Origin: Pseudomonas sessilinigenes
GTDB lineage: Bacteria; Pseudomonadota; Gammaproteobacteria; Pseudomonadales; Pseudomonadaceae
Length of the DNA: 64,000 nt
Assembly (NCBI RefSeq): GCF_003850565.1
Contig: NZ_CP027706.1
Span: 3,596,001 to 3,660,000 of the forward strand
Reading direction: 5' to 3'
The translations under genes and the position numbers were made by a program. Below, in pieces: positions 33,893 to 41,750 of this stretch (position 1 is the stretch's first letter; each line of letters begins with the position of its first letter). The notes below the pieces were generated by a model. The model did not search any database. It was given only the letters and a program-made list of their open reading frames with translations, and had not been told where the DNA came from.

Positions 33893-36784
33893 TTATTGGC
33901 AAGCTTCGCAATCCGGCTCGTCGATGGCGCAAGCCTTCGGCACTGGAGCAGGACCGGCTGGGGCTGCCAGGATCGAGCTGTCGCCATGGTCACCGCCGCT
34001 GGATACAGCATTCAGCTTGCCGGTGTTGATGGTGGACTTCTCGGTGCTGGTGGCGGCCAGGGCGCGGAGGTAGTAGGTGGTTTTCAGGCCACGGTACCAA
34101 GCCATGCGGTAGGTCACGTCCAGCTTCTTGCCCGAAGCGCCGGCGATGTACAGGTTCAGCGACTGAGCCTGGTCGATCCACTTCTGGCGGCGGGAGGCGG
34201 CATCGACGATCCACTTGGTCTCGACTTCGAACGCGGTGGCGTACAGGTCCTTCAGCTCTTGCGGGATACGCTCGATCTGCTGCACGGAACCGTCGTAGTA
34301 CTTCAGGTCGTTGATCATGACCGAGTCCCACAGGCCGCGAGCCTTGAGGTCGCGCACCAGGTATGGGTTGATCACGGTGAACTCGCCCGACAGGTTCGAC
34401 TTCACGTACAGGTTCTGGTAGGTCGGCTCGATCGACTGCGATACGCCGGTGATGTTGGCGATGGTCGCGGTCGGCGCAATGGCCATGATGTTCGAGTTAC
34501 GGATGCCTTTCTTGACGCGCTCGCGAATCGGCGCCCAATCCAGGGACTCTTCCAGGTTGACGTCGATGTACTTGGCGCCACGGGCCTCGATCAGGATCTG
34601 CTGGCTGTCCAGTGGCAGGATGCCCTGGGACCACAGGGAACCCTCGAAGGTCTGGTAGGAACCGCGCTCGTCGGCCAGGTCGCAGGAGGCCTGGATCGCG
34701 TAGTAGCTGACCGCTTCCATGGACTTGTCGGCGAACTCCACCGCGGCATCCGAACCGTACGGGATGTGCTGCAGGTACAGCGAATCCTGGAAGCCCATGA
34801 TGCCCAGGCCTACTGGGCGGTGCTTGAAGTTCGAGTTCTGTGCTTGCGGAACCGAGTAGTAGTTGATGTCGATCACGTTGTCGAGCATGCGCACGGCAGT
34901 CTTGACGGTGCGTGCCAGCTTGGCGGTATCGAGCTTGCCGTCGACGATGTGGTTCGGCAGGTTGATCGAGCCCAGGTTGCAGACGGCGATCTCGTCCTTG
35001 TTGGTGTTCAGGGTGATCTCGGTGCACAGGTTCGAGCTGTGGACCACGCCCACGTGCTGCTGCGGCGAGCGCAGGTTGCATGGGTCCTTGAAGGTCAGCC
35101 ATGGGTGGCCGGTCTCGAACAGCATCGACAGCATCTTGCGCCACAGGTCTTTGGCCTGGATGGTCTTGAATACCTTGATCTTGTTGTACTCGGTCAGGGC
35201 TTCGTAGTACTCGTAGCGCTCTTCGAAGGCCTTGCCGGTCAGGTCGTGCAGATCGGGTACTTCGTTTGGCGAGAACAGGGTCCACTTGCCGTCATCGAAG
35301 ACGCGCTTCATGAACAGGTCCGGGATCCAGTTGGCGGTGTTCATGTCGTGGGTACGGCGACGGTCGTCACCGGTGTTCTTGCGCAGCTCGAGGAATTCCT
35401 CGATGTCCAGGTGCCAGGTTTCCAGGTAGGCGCAGACCGCGCCCTTGCGCTTGCCGCCCTGGTTGACCGCGACAGCGGTGTCGTTGACTACTTTCAGGAA
35501 CGGCACGACACCTTGGGACTTGCCATTGGTGCCCTTGATGTACGAGCCCAGGGCACGTACCGGGGTCCAGTCGTTACCCAGGCCGCCAGCGAATTTCGAC
35601 AGCATGGCGTTGTCGTGGATGGCGCCGTAGATGCCCGACAGGTCGTCCGGAACGGTGGTCAGGTAGCAGCTGGACAGTTGTGGACGCAAGGTGCCGGCGT
35701 TGAACAGGGTCGGGGTCGAGGCCATGTAGTCGAAGGACGACAACAGGTTGTAGAACTCGATGGCGCGGTCTTCGCGTTGTTTCTCTTCGATCGCCAGGCC
35801 CATGGCCACGCGCATGAAGAAGATCTGTGGCAGTTCGAAACGCACGCCGTCCTTGTGGATGAAGTAGCGGTCGTACAGGGTCTGCAGGCCCAGGTAGGTG
35901 AACTGCTGGTCGCGCTCGTGGTTGATCGCCTTGCCGAGTTTCTCCAGGTCGAATTCAGCCAGTACCGGGTTCAGCAGTTCGAACTCGACACCCTTGGCGA
36001 CGTAGGCCGGCAGGGCCTTGGCGTACAGGTCGGCCATTTCGTGGTGGGTGGCGCTGTCGGCGACGTCCAGGAAGCCCAGGGCTTCGGCGCGCAGGGTATC
36101 CATCAGCAGGCGGGCGGTGACGAACGAGTAGTTCGGCTCGCGCTCCACCAGGGTGCGGGCGGTCATCACCAGGGCGGTGTTGACGTCCTTGATGGCTACG
36201 CCGTCGTAGAGGTTCTTCAGGGTCTCGCGCTGGATCAGCTCGCCGTCGACTTCTTCCAGCCCTTCGCAGGCTTCGCTGACGATGGTGTTCAGGCGGCCCA
36301 TGTCCAGAGGGGCGAAGCTGCCGTCGGCGCGGGAGATGCGGATCGAAGGGTGAGCGTTCACCGGCTCTTCGCTGGTAGAGCGGGTGGCGCGCTCCTTGGC
36401 GCGGGAGTCGCGGTAGATCACGTAGTCGCGAGCGACTTTCTGCTCGCCGGCACGCATCAGGGCCAGTTCTACCTGGTCCTGGATCTCTTCGATGTGGATG
36501 GTGCCGCCCGAAGGCATGCGGCGCTTGAAGGTCGCGGTGACTTGTTCGGTCAGGCGGGCCACGGTGTCGTGGATTCGCGACGAGGCAGCAGCGGTGCCGC
36601 CTTCAACTGCGAGGAACGCTTTGGTGATAGCGACGGTGATCTTGTCGTCGGTGTAGGGGACGACAGTGCCGTTACGCTTGATCACGCGCAATTGGCCAGG
36701 TGCGGTAGCAGACAGATCCAGGTTGGAATCGGCGGCCTGCGGCGCATTGGCCTGCGGGTTCTCGCGAGTTGTGTCGGTTTGCAT
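33893..36784 (-). CDS. nrdA: Ribonucleotide reductase class Ia, large subunit
   Basis: NrdA reduces ribonucleoside diphosphates to deoxy forms with NrdB. The 963-residue chain is long because it has two N-terminal ATP-cone domains (RVIKRNGTVVPYTDDKITVAITKAF, residues about 30-130; and IRISRADGSFAPLDMGRLNTIVSEAC, about 145-235), as in P. aeruginosa. Active-site Cys occur in LSSCYLTTV and SSNLCTEITL, and the C-terminal redox pair is in DCEACQ. ATG 36784 gives the family N-terminus MQTDTTRENPQ. nrdB is not adjacent: flgE lies downstream. The leader is about 380 bases long, with candidate NrdR and DnaA sites. Confidence 0.97.
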   Translation of the reverse strand: MQTDTTRENPQANAPQAADSNLDLSATAPGQLRVIKRNGTVVPYTDDKITVAITKAFLAVEGGTAAASSRIHDTVARLTEQVTATFKRRMPSGGTIHIEEIQDQVELALMRAGEQKVARDYVIYRDSRAKERATRSTSEEPVNAHPSIRISRADGSFAPLDMGRLNTIVSEACEGLEEVDGELIQRETLKNLYDGVAIKDVNTALVMTARTLVEREPNYSFVTARLLMDTLRAEALGFLDVADSATHHEMADLYAKALPAYVAKGVEFELLNPVLAEFDLEKLGKAINHERDQQFTYLGLQTLYDRYFIHKDGVRFELPQIFFMRVAMGLAIEEKQREDRAIEFYNLLSSFDYMASTPTLFNAGTLRPQLSSCYLTTVPDDLSGIYGAIHDNAMLSKFAGGLGNDWTPVRALGSYIKGTNGKSQGVVPFLKVVNDTAVAVNQGGKRKGAVCAYLETWHLDIEEFLELRKNTGDDRRRTHDMNTANWIPDLFMKRVFDDGKWTLFSPNEVPDLHDLTGKAFEERYEYYEALTEYNKIKVFKTIQAKDLWRKMLSMLFETGHPWLTFKDPCNLRSPQQHVGVVHSSNLCTEITLNTNKDEIAVCNLGSINLPNHIVDGKLDTAKLARTVKTAVRMLDNVIDINYYSVPQAQNSNFKHRPVGLGIMGFQDSLYLQHIPYGSDAAVEFADKSMEAVSYYAIQASCDLADERGSYQTFEGSLWSQGILPLDSQQILIEARGAKYIDVNLEESLDWAPIRERVKKGIRNSNIMAIAPTATIANITGVSQSIEPTYQNLYVKSNLSGEFTVINPYLVRDLKARGLWDSVMINDLKYYDGSVQQIERIPQELKDLYATAFEVETKWIVDAASRRQKWIDQAQSLNLYIAGASGKKLDVTYRMAWYRGLKTTYYLRALAATSTEKSTINTGKLNAVSSGGDHGDSSILAAPAGPAPVPKACAIDEPDCEACQ

Positions 36785-37140
36785 GGGTCTCTCCACGTTC
36801 TCTATGTTTGTTTGGGCACCCATAAGGTGCCCACCGTTCCGTCCTGAAGCACTATTACCGGCGCGGGCCGGCATAACGACTTCGGGACAGTTCAGGAAGG
36901 GCTCTTGGCGCCGCTTCCATGCCGAAGTCATGGATGCCGGGATCTGCTCCGGCATCTTGTTCCTGATGGGTGGCAATCTCTTGTTGCAACACCCGTACCG
37001 CCTTCTCCTGAACGAGGTAGAAAACGGTGCCATCCGCGCGTGCGGTGTTGGTCTTCTAAAACAGCGATTGGTTCAACCAAACGGGCGCAAGAAAAGCGCT
37101 TGAGTTTCTTGTCTGAATTGTGTTTGGTTTTTTGGGGAAA

Positions 37141-37187
37141 ACCCTAGATGTAGGGTTTTTTTGCCGCCGGGCTACAAGATAATGCGT
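37141..37187 (-). promoter_or_regulatory. Pair of candidate NrdR boxes
   Basis: ACCCTAGATGTAGGGT (37141-37156) and CTACAAGATAATGCGT (37172-37187) match about 12 and 11 of the 16 positions of the NrdR box ACACwATATmTwGTGT. Their centres are 31 bp apart, the spacing NrdR sites show. The second overlaps the -10 hexamer, so bound repressor would block transcription of nrdA. Confidence 0.7.
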
Positions 37188-37204
37188 TTAGGGGGTGGTT
37201 GCAA
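37176..37204 (-). promoter_or_regulatory. Sigma-70 promoter of nrdA
   Basis: On the minus strand TTGCAA (37204-37199), a 17-bp spacer and TATCTT (37181-37176). Transcription should start near 37168, leaving a leader of about 385 bases before nrdA. Confidence 0.6.
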
Positions 37205-37213
37205 CGTAAGGCC

Positions 37214-37222
37214 TGTGGATAA
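37214..37222 (-). promoter_or_regulatory. DnaA box upstream of nrdA
   Basis: TGTGGATAA is the exact complement of the strong DnaA box TTATCCACA, about 10 bp upstream of the -35. DnaA controls nrdAB in E. coli, so a role here is likely but unproven. Confidence 0.6.
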
Positions 37223-37544
37223 GTTTGTGCGTAAAGTGTGCATGGTTTGGGTAAAACTCTTGCAGCCCGCAGTCCCACTGCATGGAACCGTTTGTCACTG
37301 TTTTTTGCGGGCGAAAATTGCCTGGGGCGGATTTTTGCGGGCGCGAACCCTATCACAAAAAATCTCCCTGACCGAGTCGTTTTCACCGCTTGTATAAGAG
37401 GCTTCGCCGGTTGCTACAATCCGTCGCGATCCACTGCCCCAAGCGTGTCTTCCCTCGGGCCGGTTATCGGCTTTTTTCATGACAGAAAGATGTACGCAGT
37501 GATGGGTGCAGAATGCTGACAACAAGACAAAGAAGAGGTCGAGC

Positions 37545-38267
37545 GTGGAGCAGGAAGCCTGGCGGATATTGATTGTCGAGGATGACCAGCGTCTGGCTGA
37601 GTTGACCCGGGAGTATCTGGAGAGCAACGCACTACAAGTGGCGATCGAGGGCGATGGTGCCCTGGCTGCCGCGAGGATCATCGCCGAGCAACCGGACCTG
37701 GTGATTCTGGACCTGATGCTTCCTGGCGAGGACGGGCTGAGCATCTGTCGCAAGGTGCGTGACCGTTATGACGGACCGATCCTGATGCTCACCGCGCGCA
37801 CCGACGATATGGACCAGATCATGGGACTGGACCAGGGGGCCGATGACTATGTGTGCAAGCCGGTGCGACCGCGGCTGTTATTGGCCCGGATCCAGGCGCT
37901 GCTGCGCCGTAGCGAGGCTCCGGAAGCGCAGGCCGAGAAGACTCGCCGCCTGCAATTCGGTCCGCTGGTGGTGGATAACGCCTTGCGCGAAGCCTGGCTC
38001 TGCGACACCGGCATCGAGTTGACCAGCGCCGAGTTCGATCTTTTGTGGCTGCTGGTGGCCAATGCCGGGCGGATCCTGTCCCGCGAAGAGATCTTCACGG
38101 CCTTGCGTGGTATCGGTTATGACGGCCAGGACCGCTCCATCGATGTGCGGATCTCGCGCATCCGGCCGAAGATCGGTGATGACCCGGAGCATCCGCGGTT
38201 GATCAAGACCATCCGCAGCAAGGGGTACCTGTTCGTTCCCGAGGCCGCTGCCGACATGCCCCTGTGA
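37545..38267 (+). CDS. OmpR-family response regulator (RstA-like)
   Basis: The 240-residue protein has a receiver (ILIVEDDQRLAEL; phospho-Asp in LVILDLMLPGEDGL; Lys in CKPVRP) and a winged-helix DNA-binding domain (LTSAEFDLLWLLVANAGRILSREEIFTAL; SKGYLFVPE). The GTG at 37545 has AGAAGAGG at a good distance; a GTG at 37506 is less likely. A kinase gene overlaps its stop. The same order nrdA-regulator-kinase is found in P. aeruginosa (PA1156-PA1158). Confidence 0.92.
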   Translation: MEQEAWRILIVEDDQRLAELTREYLESNALQVAIEGDGALAAARIIAEQPDLVILDLMLPGEDGLSICRKVRDRYDGPILMLTARTDDMDQIMGLDQGADDYVCKPVRPRLLLARIQALLRRSEAPEAQAEKTRRLQFGPLVVDNALREAWLCDTGIELTSAEFDLLWLLVANAGRILSREEIFTALRGIGYDGQDRSIDVRISRIRPKIGDDPEHPRLIKTIRSKGYLFVPEAAADMPL

Positions 38268-39874
38268 ACTCGATCTTCCTGCGCATCTATGGCGGTATGT
38301 GCGCCGCGCTGATTCTGGTGGCATTGCTCGGCGTGCTGGCCTTGCACCTGCTCAATCAGGTGCGCAGCGAGCAGTACCGCGAGCGACTGGCGCATGGCAC
38401 CTTTTCGCTGATGGCCGACAACCTGCAACCCATGAGCGAGATCGAGCGGCGGCGGGCGCTGGCCGTGTGGGAACGGTTGCTGGGCATCCCTCTGAGCCTG
38501 AAGACTTTCAGCCAGACCGATCTGGATGGTAGCCAGCGTGGTCGAGTGCTGCGCGGCCAGGCGCTGGTCGAGCAGACGGGGCCGTTCGCTGCCCGGGTCT
38601 ATCGACTGGTCAGCGAGAAGGAGCAGTTGCTGCTCAGTGCCGAGGTGCAGCAGATCAGCGAGCAACTGGCCCGGGCGACCATCTACCTGCTGGCCGATGA
38701 ACTGGTGCGTTATCCGGTGGCAGAGCAGCCCGAGCGCCTGGCGGCCCTGAAGCAAGCCAAGGGCTTTGGTTTCGATATGCACTTGTCTGCCCTGGATGTC
38801 GCCGATATGGATGACGACCAGCGCCGCCGGGTGGCTGAAGGCGATACGGTGATGGCGCTGGGCAAGGGAGGGGATTCGATCCGGGTGTTCGCCGGGCTGG
38901 CGGGCACTCCCTGGGTGCTGGAAATCGGCCCGTTGTACCAGATGAACCCCTATCCGGTGCAGTGGCTGGTATCGATTGCCGTGCTGGGGCTGAGCTTGAT
39001 CGGGCTGATCGTCTATTTATTGGTGCGCCAGCTGGAGCGTCGCGTCAATGGCCTGGAGGCGGCGGCTACGCGGATCGCCAAAGGCAGCCTGGAGGTCCGG
39101 GTACCGGCCAGGGGCGCTGACTCGGTGGGACGCCTGGCGGCGGCATTCAACGGCATGGCTGAGCACTTGCAACGATTGCTGGCGATCCAGCGCGAGCTGG
39201 TCCGGGCGGTTTCCCATGAGTTGCGGACCCCGGTGGCGCGCCTGCGCTTCGGCCTGGAGATGATCGCCTCGGCAGGTAACGACAAAGCGCGGCAGAAATA
39301 CCTGGATGGCATGGATAACGACATCCAGGACCTCGACCGCCTGGTGGACGAGATGCTTACCTACGCTCGACTGGAGCAAGGCTCGCCCGCCTTGAATTTC
39401 CAGCGCATCGACCTGCATGCACTGATCAACCAGGTGATCAGCGAGTTGGCGCCGTTGCGCGCCAATCTCAAGGTCCAGTGTGGCCTGTGCCTGTCTGCTG
39501 CCGATTGTGACGGTACCTGGGTCGAAGCCGAACCACGCTACCTGCATCGGGCGTTGCAGAACCTGGTGGGCAACGCCATGCGCCATGCCGAATCCCAGGT
39601 GACCGTCAGCTATCAGGTTGGGCAATTGCGTTGCCGTATAGATGTGGAGGATGACGGCCCGGGGGTACCGGAAAGTGCCTGGGAAAAGATCTTCACGCCC
39701 TTCCTGCGCCTGGATGACAGTCGGACCCGAGCCTCTGGCGGTCATGGGCTGGGGCTGTCGATCGTGCGGCGCATCATCTATTGGCATGGTGGCCGGGCCC
39801 TGATCGGCCGGAGCAAGAGCCTGGGTGGGGCCTGCTTCAGCCTGGCCTGGCCGCGCCAGCAGGAGCCCCGTTAA
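38264..39874 (+). CDS. Sensor histidine kinase (RstB-like)
   Basis: The 536-residue kinase starts at a GTG overlapping the regulator stop by 4 bp. Membrane helices lie at about residues 8-29 and 230-252 and bound a periplasmic sensor. A HAMP region (RRVNGLEAAATRIAKGSLEVRVP), the H box RAVSHELRTPVARLR and a HATPase with LQNLVGNAMRHAE and GGHGLGLSIVRR follow. It phosphorylates the upstream regulator. The signal is unknown. Confidence 0.92.
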   Translation: MNSIFLRIYGGMCAALILVALLGVLALHLLNQVRSEQYRERLAHGTFSLMADNLQPMSEIERRRALAVWERLLGIPLSLKTFSQTDLDGSQRGRVLRGQALVEQTGPFAARVYRLVSEKEQLLLSAEVQQISEQLARATIYLLADELVRYPVAEQPERLAALKQAKGFGFDMHLSALDVADMDDDQRRRVAEGDTVMALGKGGDSIRVFAGLAGTPWVLEIGPLYQMNPYPVQWLVSIAVLGLSLIGLIVYLLVRQLERRVNGLEAAATRIAKGSLEVRVPARGADSVGRLAAAFNGMAEHLQRLLAIQRELVRAVSHELRTPVARLRFGLEMIASAGNDKARQKYLDGMDNDIQDLDRLVDEMLTYARLEQGSPALNFQRIDLHALINQVISELAPLRANLKVQCGLCLSAADCDGTWVEAEPRYLHRALQNLVGNAMRHAESQVTVSYQVGQLRCRIDVEDDGPGVPESAWEKIFTPFLRLDDSRTRASGGHGLGLSIVRRIIYWHGGRALIGRSKSLGGACFSLAWPRQQEPR

Positions 39875-39883
39875 TGGAAGGGG

Positions 39884-40609
39884 TCAGGCCTTGATGGCGA
39901 TCAGGCTGAGCAATTGCTCGTCCTCGACGGTAAATTGCCCCTCCAGCTCGCGGCCGTGATGCCATTCCTCGGACAGGTCCGTCAGCAGGCGCATGCGTAC
40001 CTGGCCATCAGGGCTCCAGTCCAGTACTTCGGCATGTTCGAAATAGAAGTTCTTTTGCACCAGCGGATAAAGCGTCTTGTACAGGCTTTCCTTGATCGAG
40101 AACGTCAAGGTCACGGCCAGGGCCTGCAGTTCGTCCGGCAGTTGTTCACGACGCTGCAGCTCGGCGGGAGTCAGGATCTGTTCCGCCAGCTTGCTGGCAC
40201 GCTCGGCGCTGAGCAGGGTTTCCAGGTCCATTCCCAGTGCCCGCCAATGGCGCTTATCGGCGACGATGGCGGCGGCGCGCCCGGTGCTATGGGTGATCGA
40301 GCCGCTGATATGGGGCGGCCATACCGGTGCCCGATCGGCACCGATAGCGGGAGTCCAGTCCAACTGCTGGAGCTGCCACAAGGCCGCTCGAGCGCATAGG
40401 CGTCCGGCGAGGAATTCAGCTTGGCGCTTGGCCACCGAGCGCTGGATGCTCGGCGGTGCTTGGATGCCGCTGCGCTGGAAATCGCCCGCCAGCAGTTGGC
40501 CGGGATCGAACCGGGTGCTCAGCCAGAGGGTATCGGGCAAAGGAGTCGGCAAGGGCCAGGAGGCGTCCAGTGAGGTACAGCAGGCGGGAAGAGGAGGAAG
40601 TTCAGTCAT
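39884..40609 (-). CDS. pcpS: 4'-phosphopantetheinyl transferase (PcpS/EntD type)
   Basis: The enzyme moves phosphopantetheine from CoA to carrier proteins of fatty acid, polyketide and siderophore synthesis. The 241-residue protein has the EntD-type motifs: SGSITHSTGRAAA, ALGMDLETLLS (metal Asp/Glu) and FSIKESLYKTLYP. P. aeruginosa PcpS serves both primary and secondary metabolism. ATG 40609 gives its usual N-terminus. It converges with the kinase gene, 9 bp apart. Confidence 0.92.
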   Translation of the reverse strand: MTELPPLPACCTSLDASWPLPTPLPDTLWLSTRFDPGQLLAGDFQRSGIQAPPSIQRSVAKRQAEFLAGRLCARAALWQLQQLDWTPAIGADRAPVWPPHISGSITHSTGRAAAIVADKRHWRALGMDLETLLSAERASKLAEQILTPAELQRREQLPDELQALAVTLTFSIKESLYKTLYPLVQKNFYFEHAEVLDWSPDGQVRMRLLTDLSEEWHHGRELEGQFTVEDEQLLSLIAIKA

Positions 40610-40688
40610 GGTCGCTAGTGTGCCGCGTTGCAAACTCGCAGGATAGCCATGCAAGGCTCGAAGGCCTGCCAAGCGGTATTCAGGAGGG

Positions 40689-40716
40689 GTTAAGGAAATG
40701 TTCAGTAGGAGTTCAG
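40689..40716 (+). promoter_or_regulatory. PhoP-box-like direct repeats
   Basis: GTTAA, GTTCA and GTTCA recur at an 11-bp period (40689, 40700, 40711), as half-sites of the PhoP box (T/G)GTTTA-N5-(T/G)GTTTA do. A GATAAT -10-like hexamer lies at 40738-40743. The array would drive the 56-residue peptide and phoPQ. The half-sites are imperfect. Confidence 0.45.
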
Positions 40717-40777
40717 GGCAAGCCGTTTACTCTAGCCTGATAATCAAGATGCCGAGTCGTGCATAGGAAACCCTTTA

Positions 40778-40948
40778 ATGAGCTCGTTGAAAAAACCGAC
40801 CCTGGTCCTTACTGTTTTCAGTACCTGCGCCACTGTCCAGGTCGCTCGTGGCAACCTCCTCGCTAATGACCTGCCTGACGGTCACGCTGTGTTCCTGTCA
40901 GTGGCTGGCAGCGTTCGGGCCTATCTGTCGGCCAATCGCGCATTCTGA
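40778..40948 (+). CDS. Small exported peptide upstream of phoPQ
   Basis: ATG 40778 has AGGAAA upstream and opens a 56-residue frame. Its N-terminus KKPTLVLTVFSTCATVQVARG looks like a Sec signal with an A-x-A-like cleavage site, leaving about 32 residues. It lies between PhoP-box-like repeats and phoP, followed by a strong hairpin. In many Pseudomonas the gene before phoP is oprH; this is not OprH. A role in PhoPQ feedback is an attractive guess without evidence. Confidence 0.5.
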   Translation: MSSLKKPTLVLTVFSTCATVQVARGNLLANDLPDGHAVFLSVAGSVRAYLSANRAF

Positions 40949-40973
40949 TCAGCGAACGGGTCCTTGAACCGCG

Positions 40974-41003
40974 CCGGGCCATACCCTTGTGGGTATGGCC
41001 CGG
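40974..41003 (+). terminator. Stable hairpin before phoP
   Basis: CCGGGCCATACCC and GGGTATGGCCCGG pair perfectly over 13 bp, with no T-run. It may shield or attenuate the phoP mRNA rather than end transcription. Confidence 0.5.
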
Positions 41004-41072
41004 CGTTGGTGCGTTAATCATCGGGGCGCAGGAGCGCCCCTGCAGATGTCGAATACTGCCTGGGAGAGCATT

Positions 41073-41750
41073 ATGAAATTGCTGGTCGTCGAGGATGAGG
41101 CGCTGTTGCGCCATCACTTGCAAACCCGCCTGACCGACAGCGGGCATGTCGTCGAGTCCGTGGCGAATGCCGAGGAGGCGCTGTATCAGAGCGAACAGTT
41201 CAATCACGACCTGGCGGTGATCGACCTGGGCCTTCCGGGCATGGGCGGGCTGGACCTGATCCGGCAACTGCGTGCCCGTGGCAAGAGCTTTCCGATCCTG
41301 ATCCTCACGGCTCGGGGCAATTGGCAGGACAAGGTCGAAGGCCTGGCCAGCGGTGCCGATGACTATGTGGTCAAGCCTTTCCAGTTCGAGGAGTTGGAAG
41401 CCCGGCTCAATGCGTTGCTGCGCCGTTCCAGCGGATTCACCCAGGCCACCATCATTGCCGGGCCCTTGCTGCTGGACCTGAATCGCAAGCAGGCTTCCCT
41501 TGATGAGCAACCTTTGGCGTTGACCGCCTACGAGTACCGGATTCTCGAATACCTGATGCGCCATCATCAGCAGGTGGTGGCCAAGGATCGGCTGATGGAA
41601 CAGTTGTACCCGGATGATGACGAGCGTGATCCGAACGTCATCGAGGTGCTGGTAGGGCGGTTGCGACGCAAGCTGGAGGCCCCGTCAGGCTTCAAGCCGA
41701 TCGATACGGTGCGTGGTCTGGGCTACTTGTTCAACGAGCGTTGCCGATGA
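41073..41750 (+). CDS. phoP: Response regulator PhoP
   Basis: PhoP is the OmpR-family regulator of the Mg2+/cationic-peptide response. The 225-residue protein begins MKLLVVEDEALLRHHLQTRL, with the phospho-Asp in HDLAVIDLGLPGMGG and a winged helix ending VLVGRLRRKLEAPSGFKPIDTVRGLGYLF. phoQ overlaps its stop by 4 bp. Length and flanks match the Pseudomonas PhoP. Confidence 0.94.
   Translation: MKLLVVEDEALLRHHLQTRLTDSGHVVESVANAEEALYQSEQFNHDLAVIDLGLPGMGGLDLIRQLRARGKSFPILILTARGNWQDKVEGLASGADDYVVKPFQFEELEARLNALLRRSSGFTQATIIAGPLLLDLNRKQASLDEQPLALTAYEYRILEYLMRHHQQVVAKDRLMEQLYPDDDERDPNVIEVLVGRLRRKLEAPSGFKPIDTVRGLGYLFNERCR

Larger units (their letters stand above)
36785..37544. other. nrdA leader and divergent promoter region
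   Basis: 760 bp without a convincing gene. Reading towards nrdA it holds a DnaA box, a sigma-70 promoter, two candidate NrdR boxes, then a long leader. That leader has several stable stems, including TGGGCACC...GGTGCCCA near 36810-36835 and GATGCCGG...CCGGCATC near 36930-36956. Short open frames here have no ribosome sites. The right end holds the promoter of the OmpR-type regulator. Confidence 0.7.

Noticed and set aside
33803..36847. A 1014-codon open frame on the plus strand across nrdA
   Set aside because: It is exactly antisense to nrdA, its product is low-complexity with long runs of Val, Leu, Asp and Gly, and high-GC third positions explain it.
37141..37163. A plus-strand terminator (stem followed by seven T residues)
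   Set aside because: No plus-strand gene lies upstream to be terminated; the inverted repeat fits a regulatory site for nrdA better.
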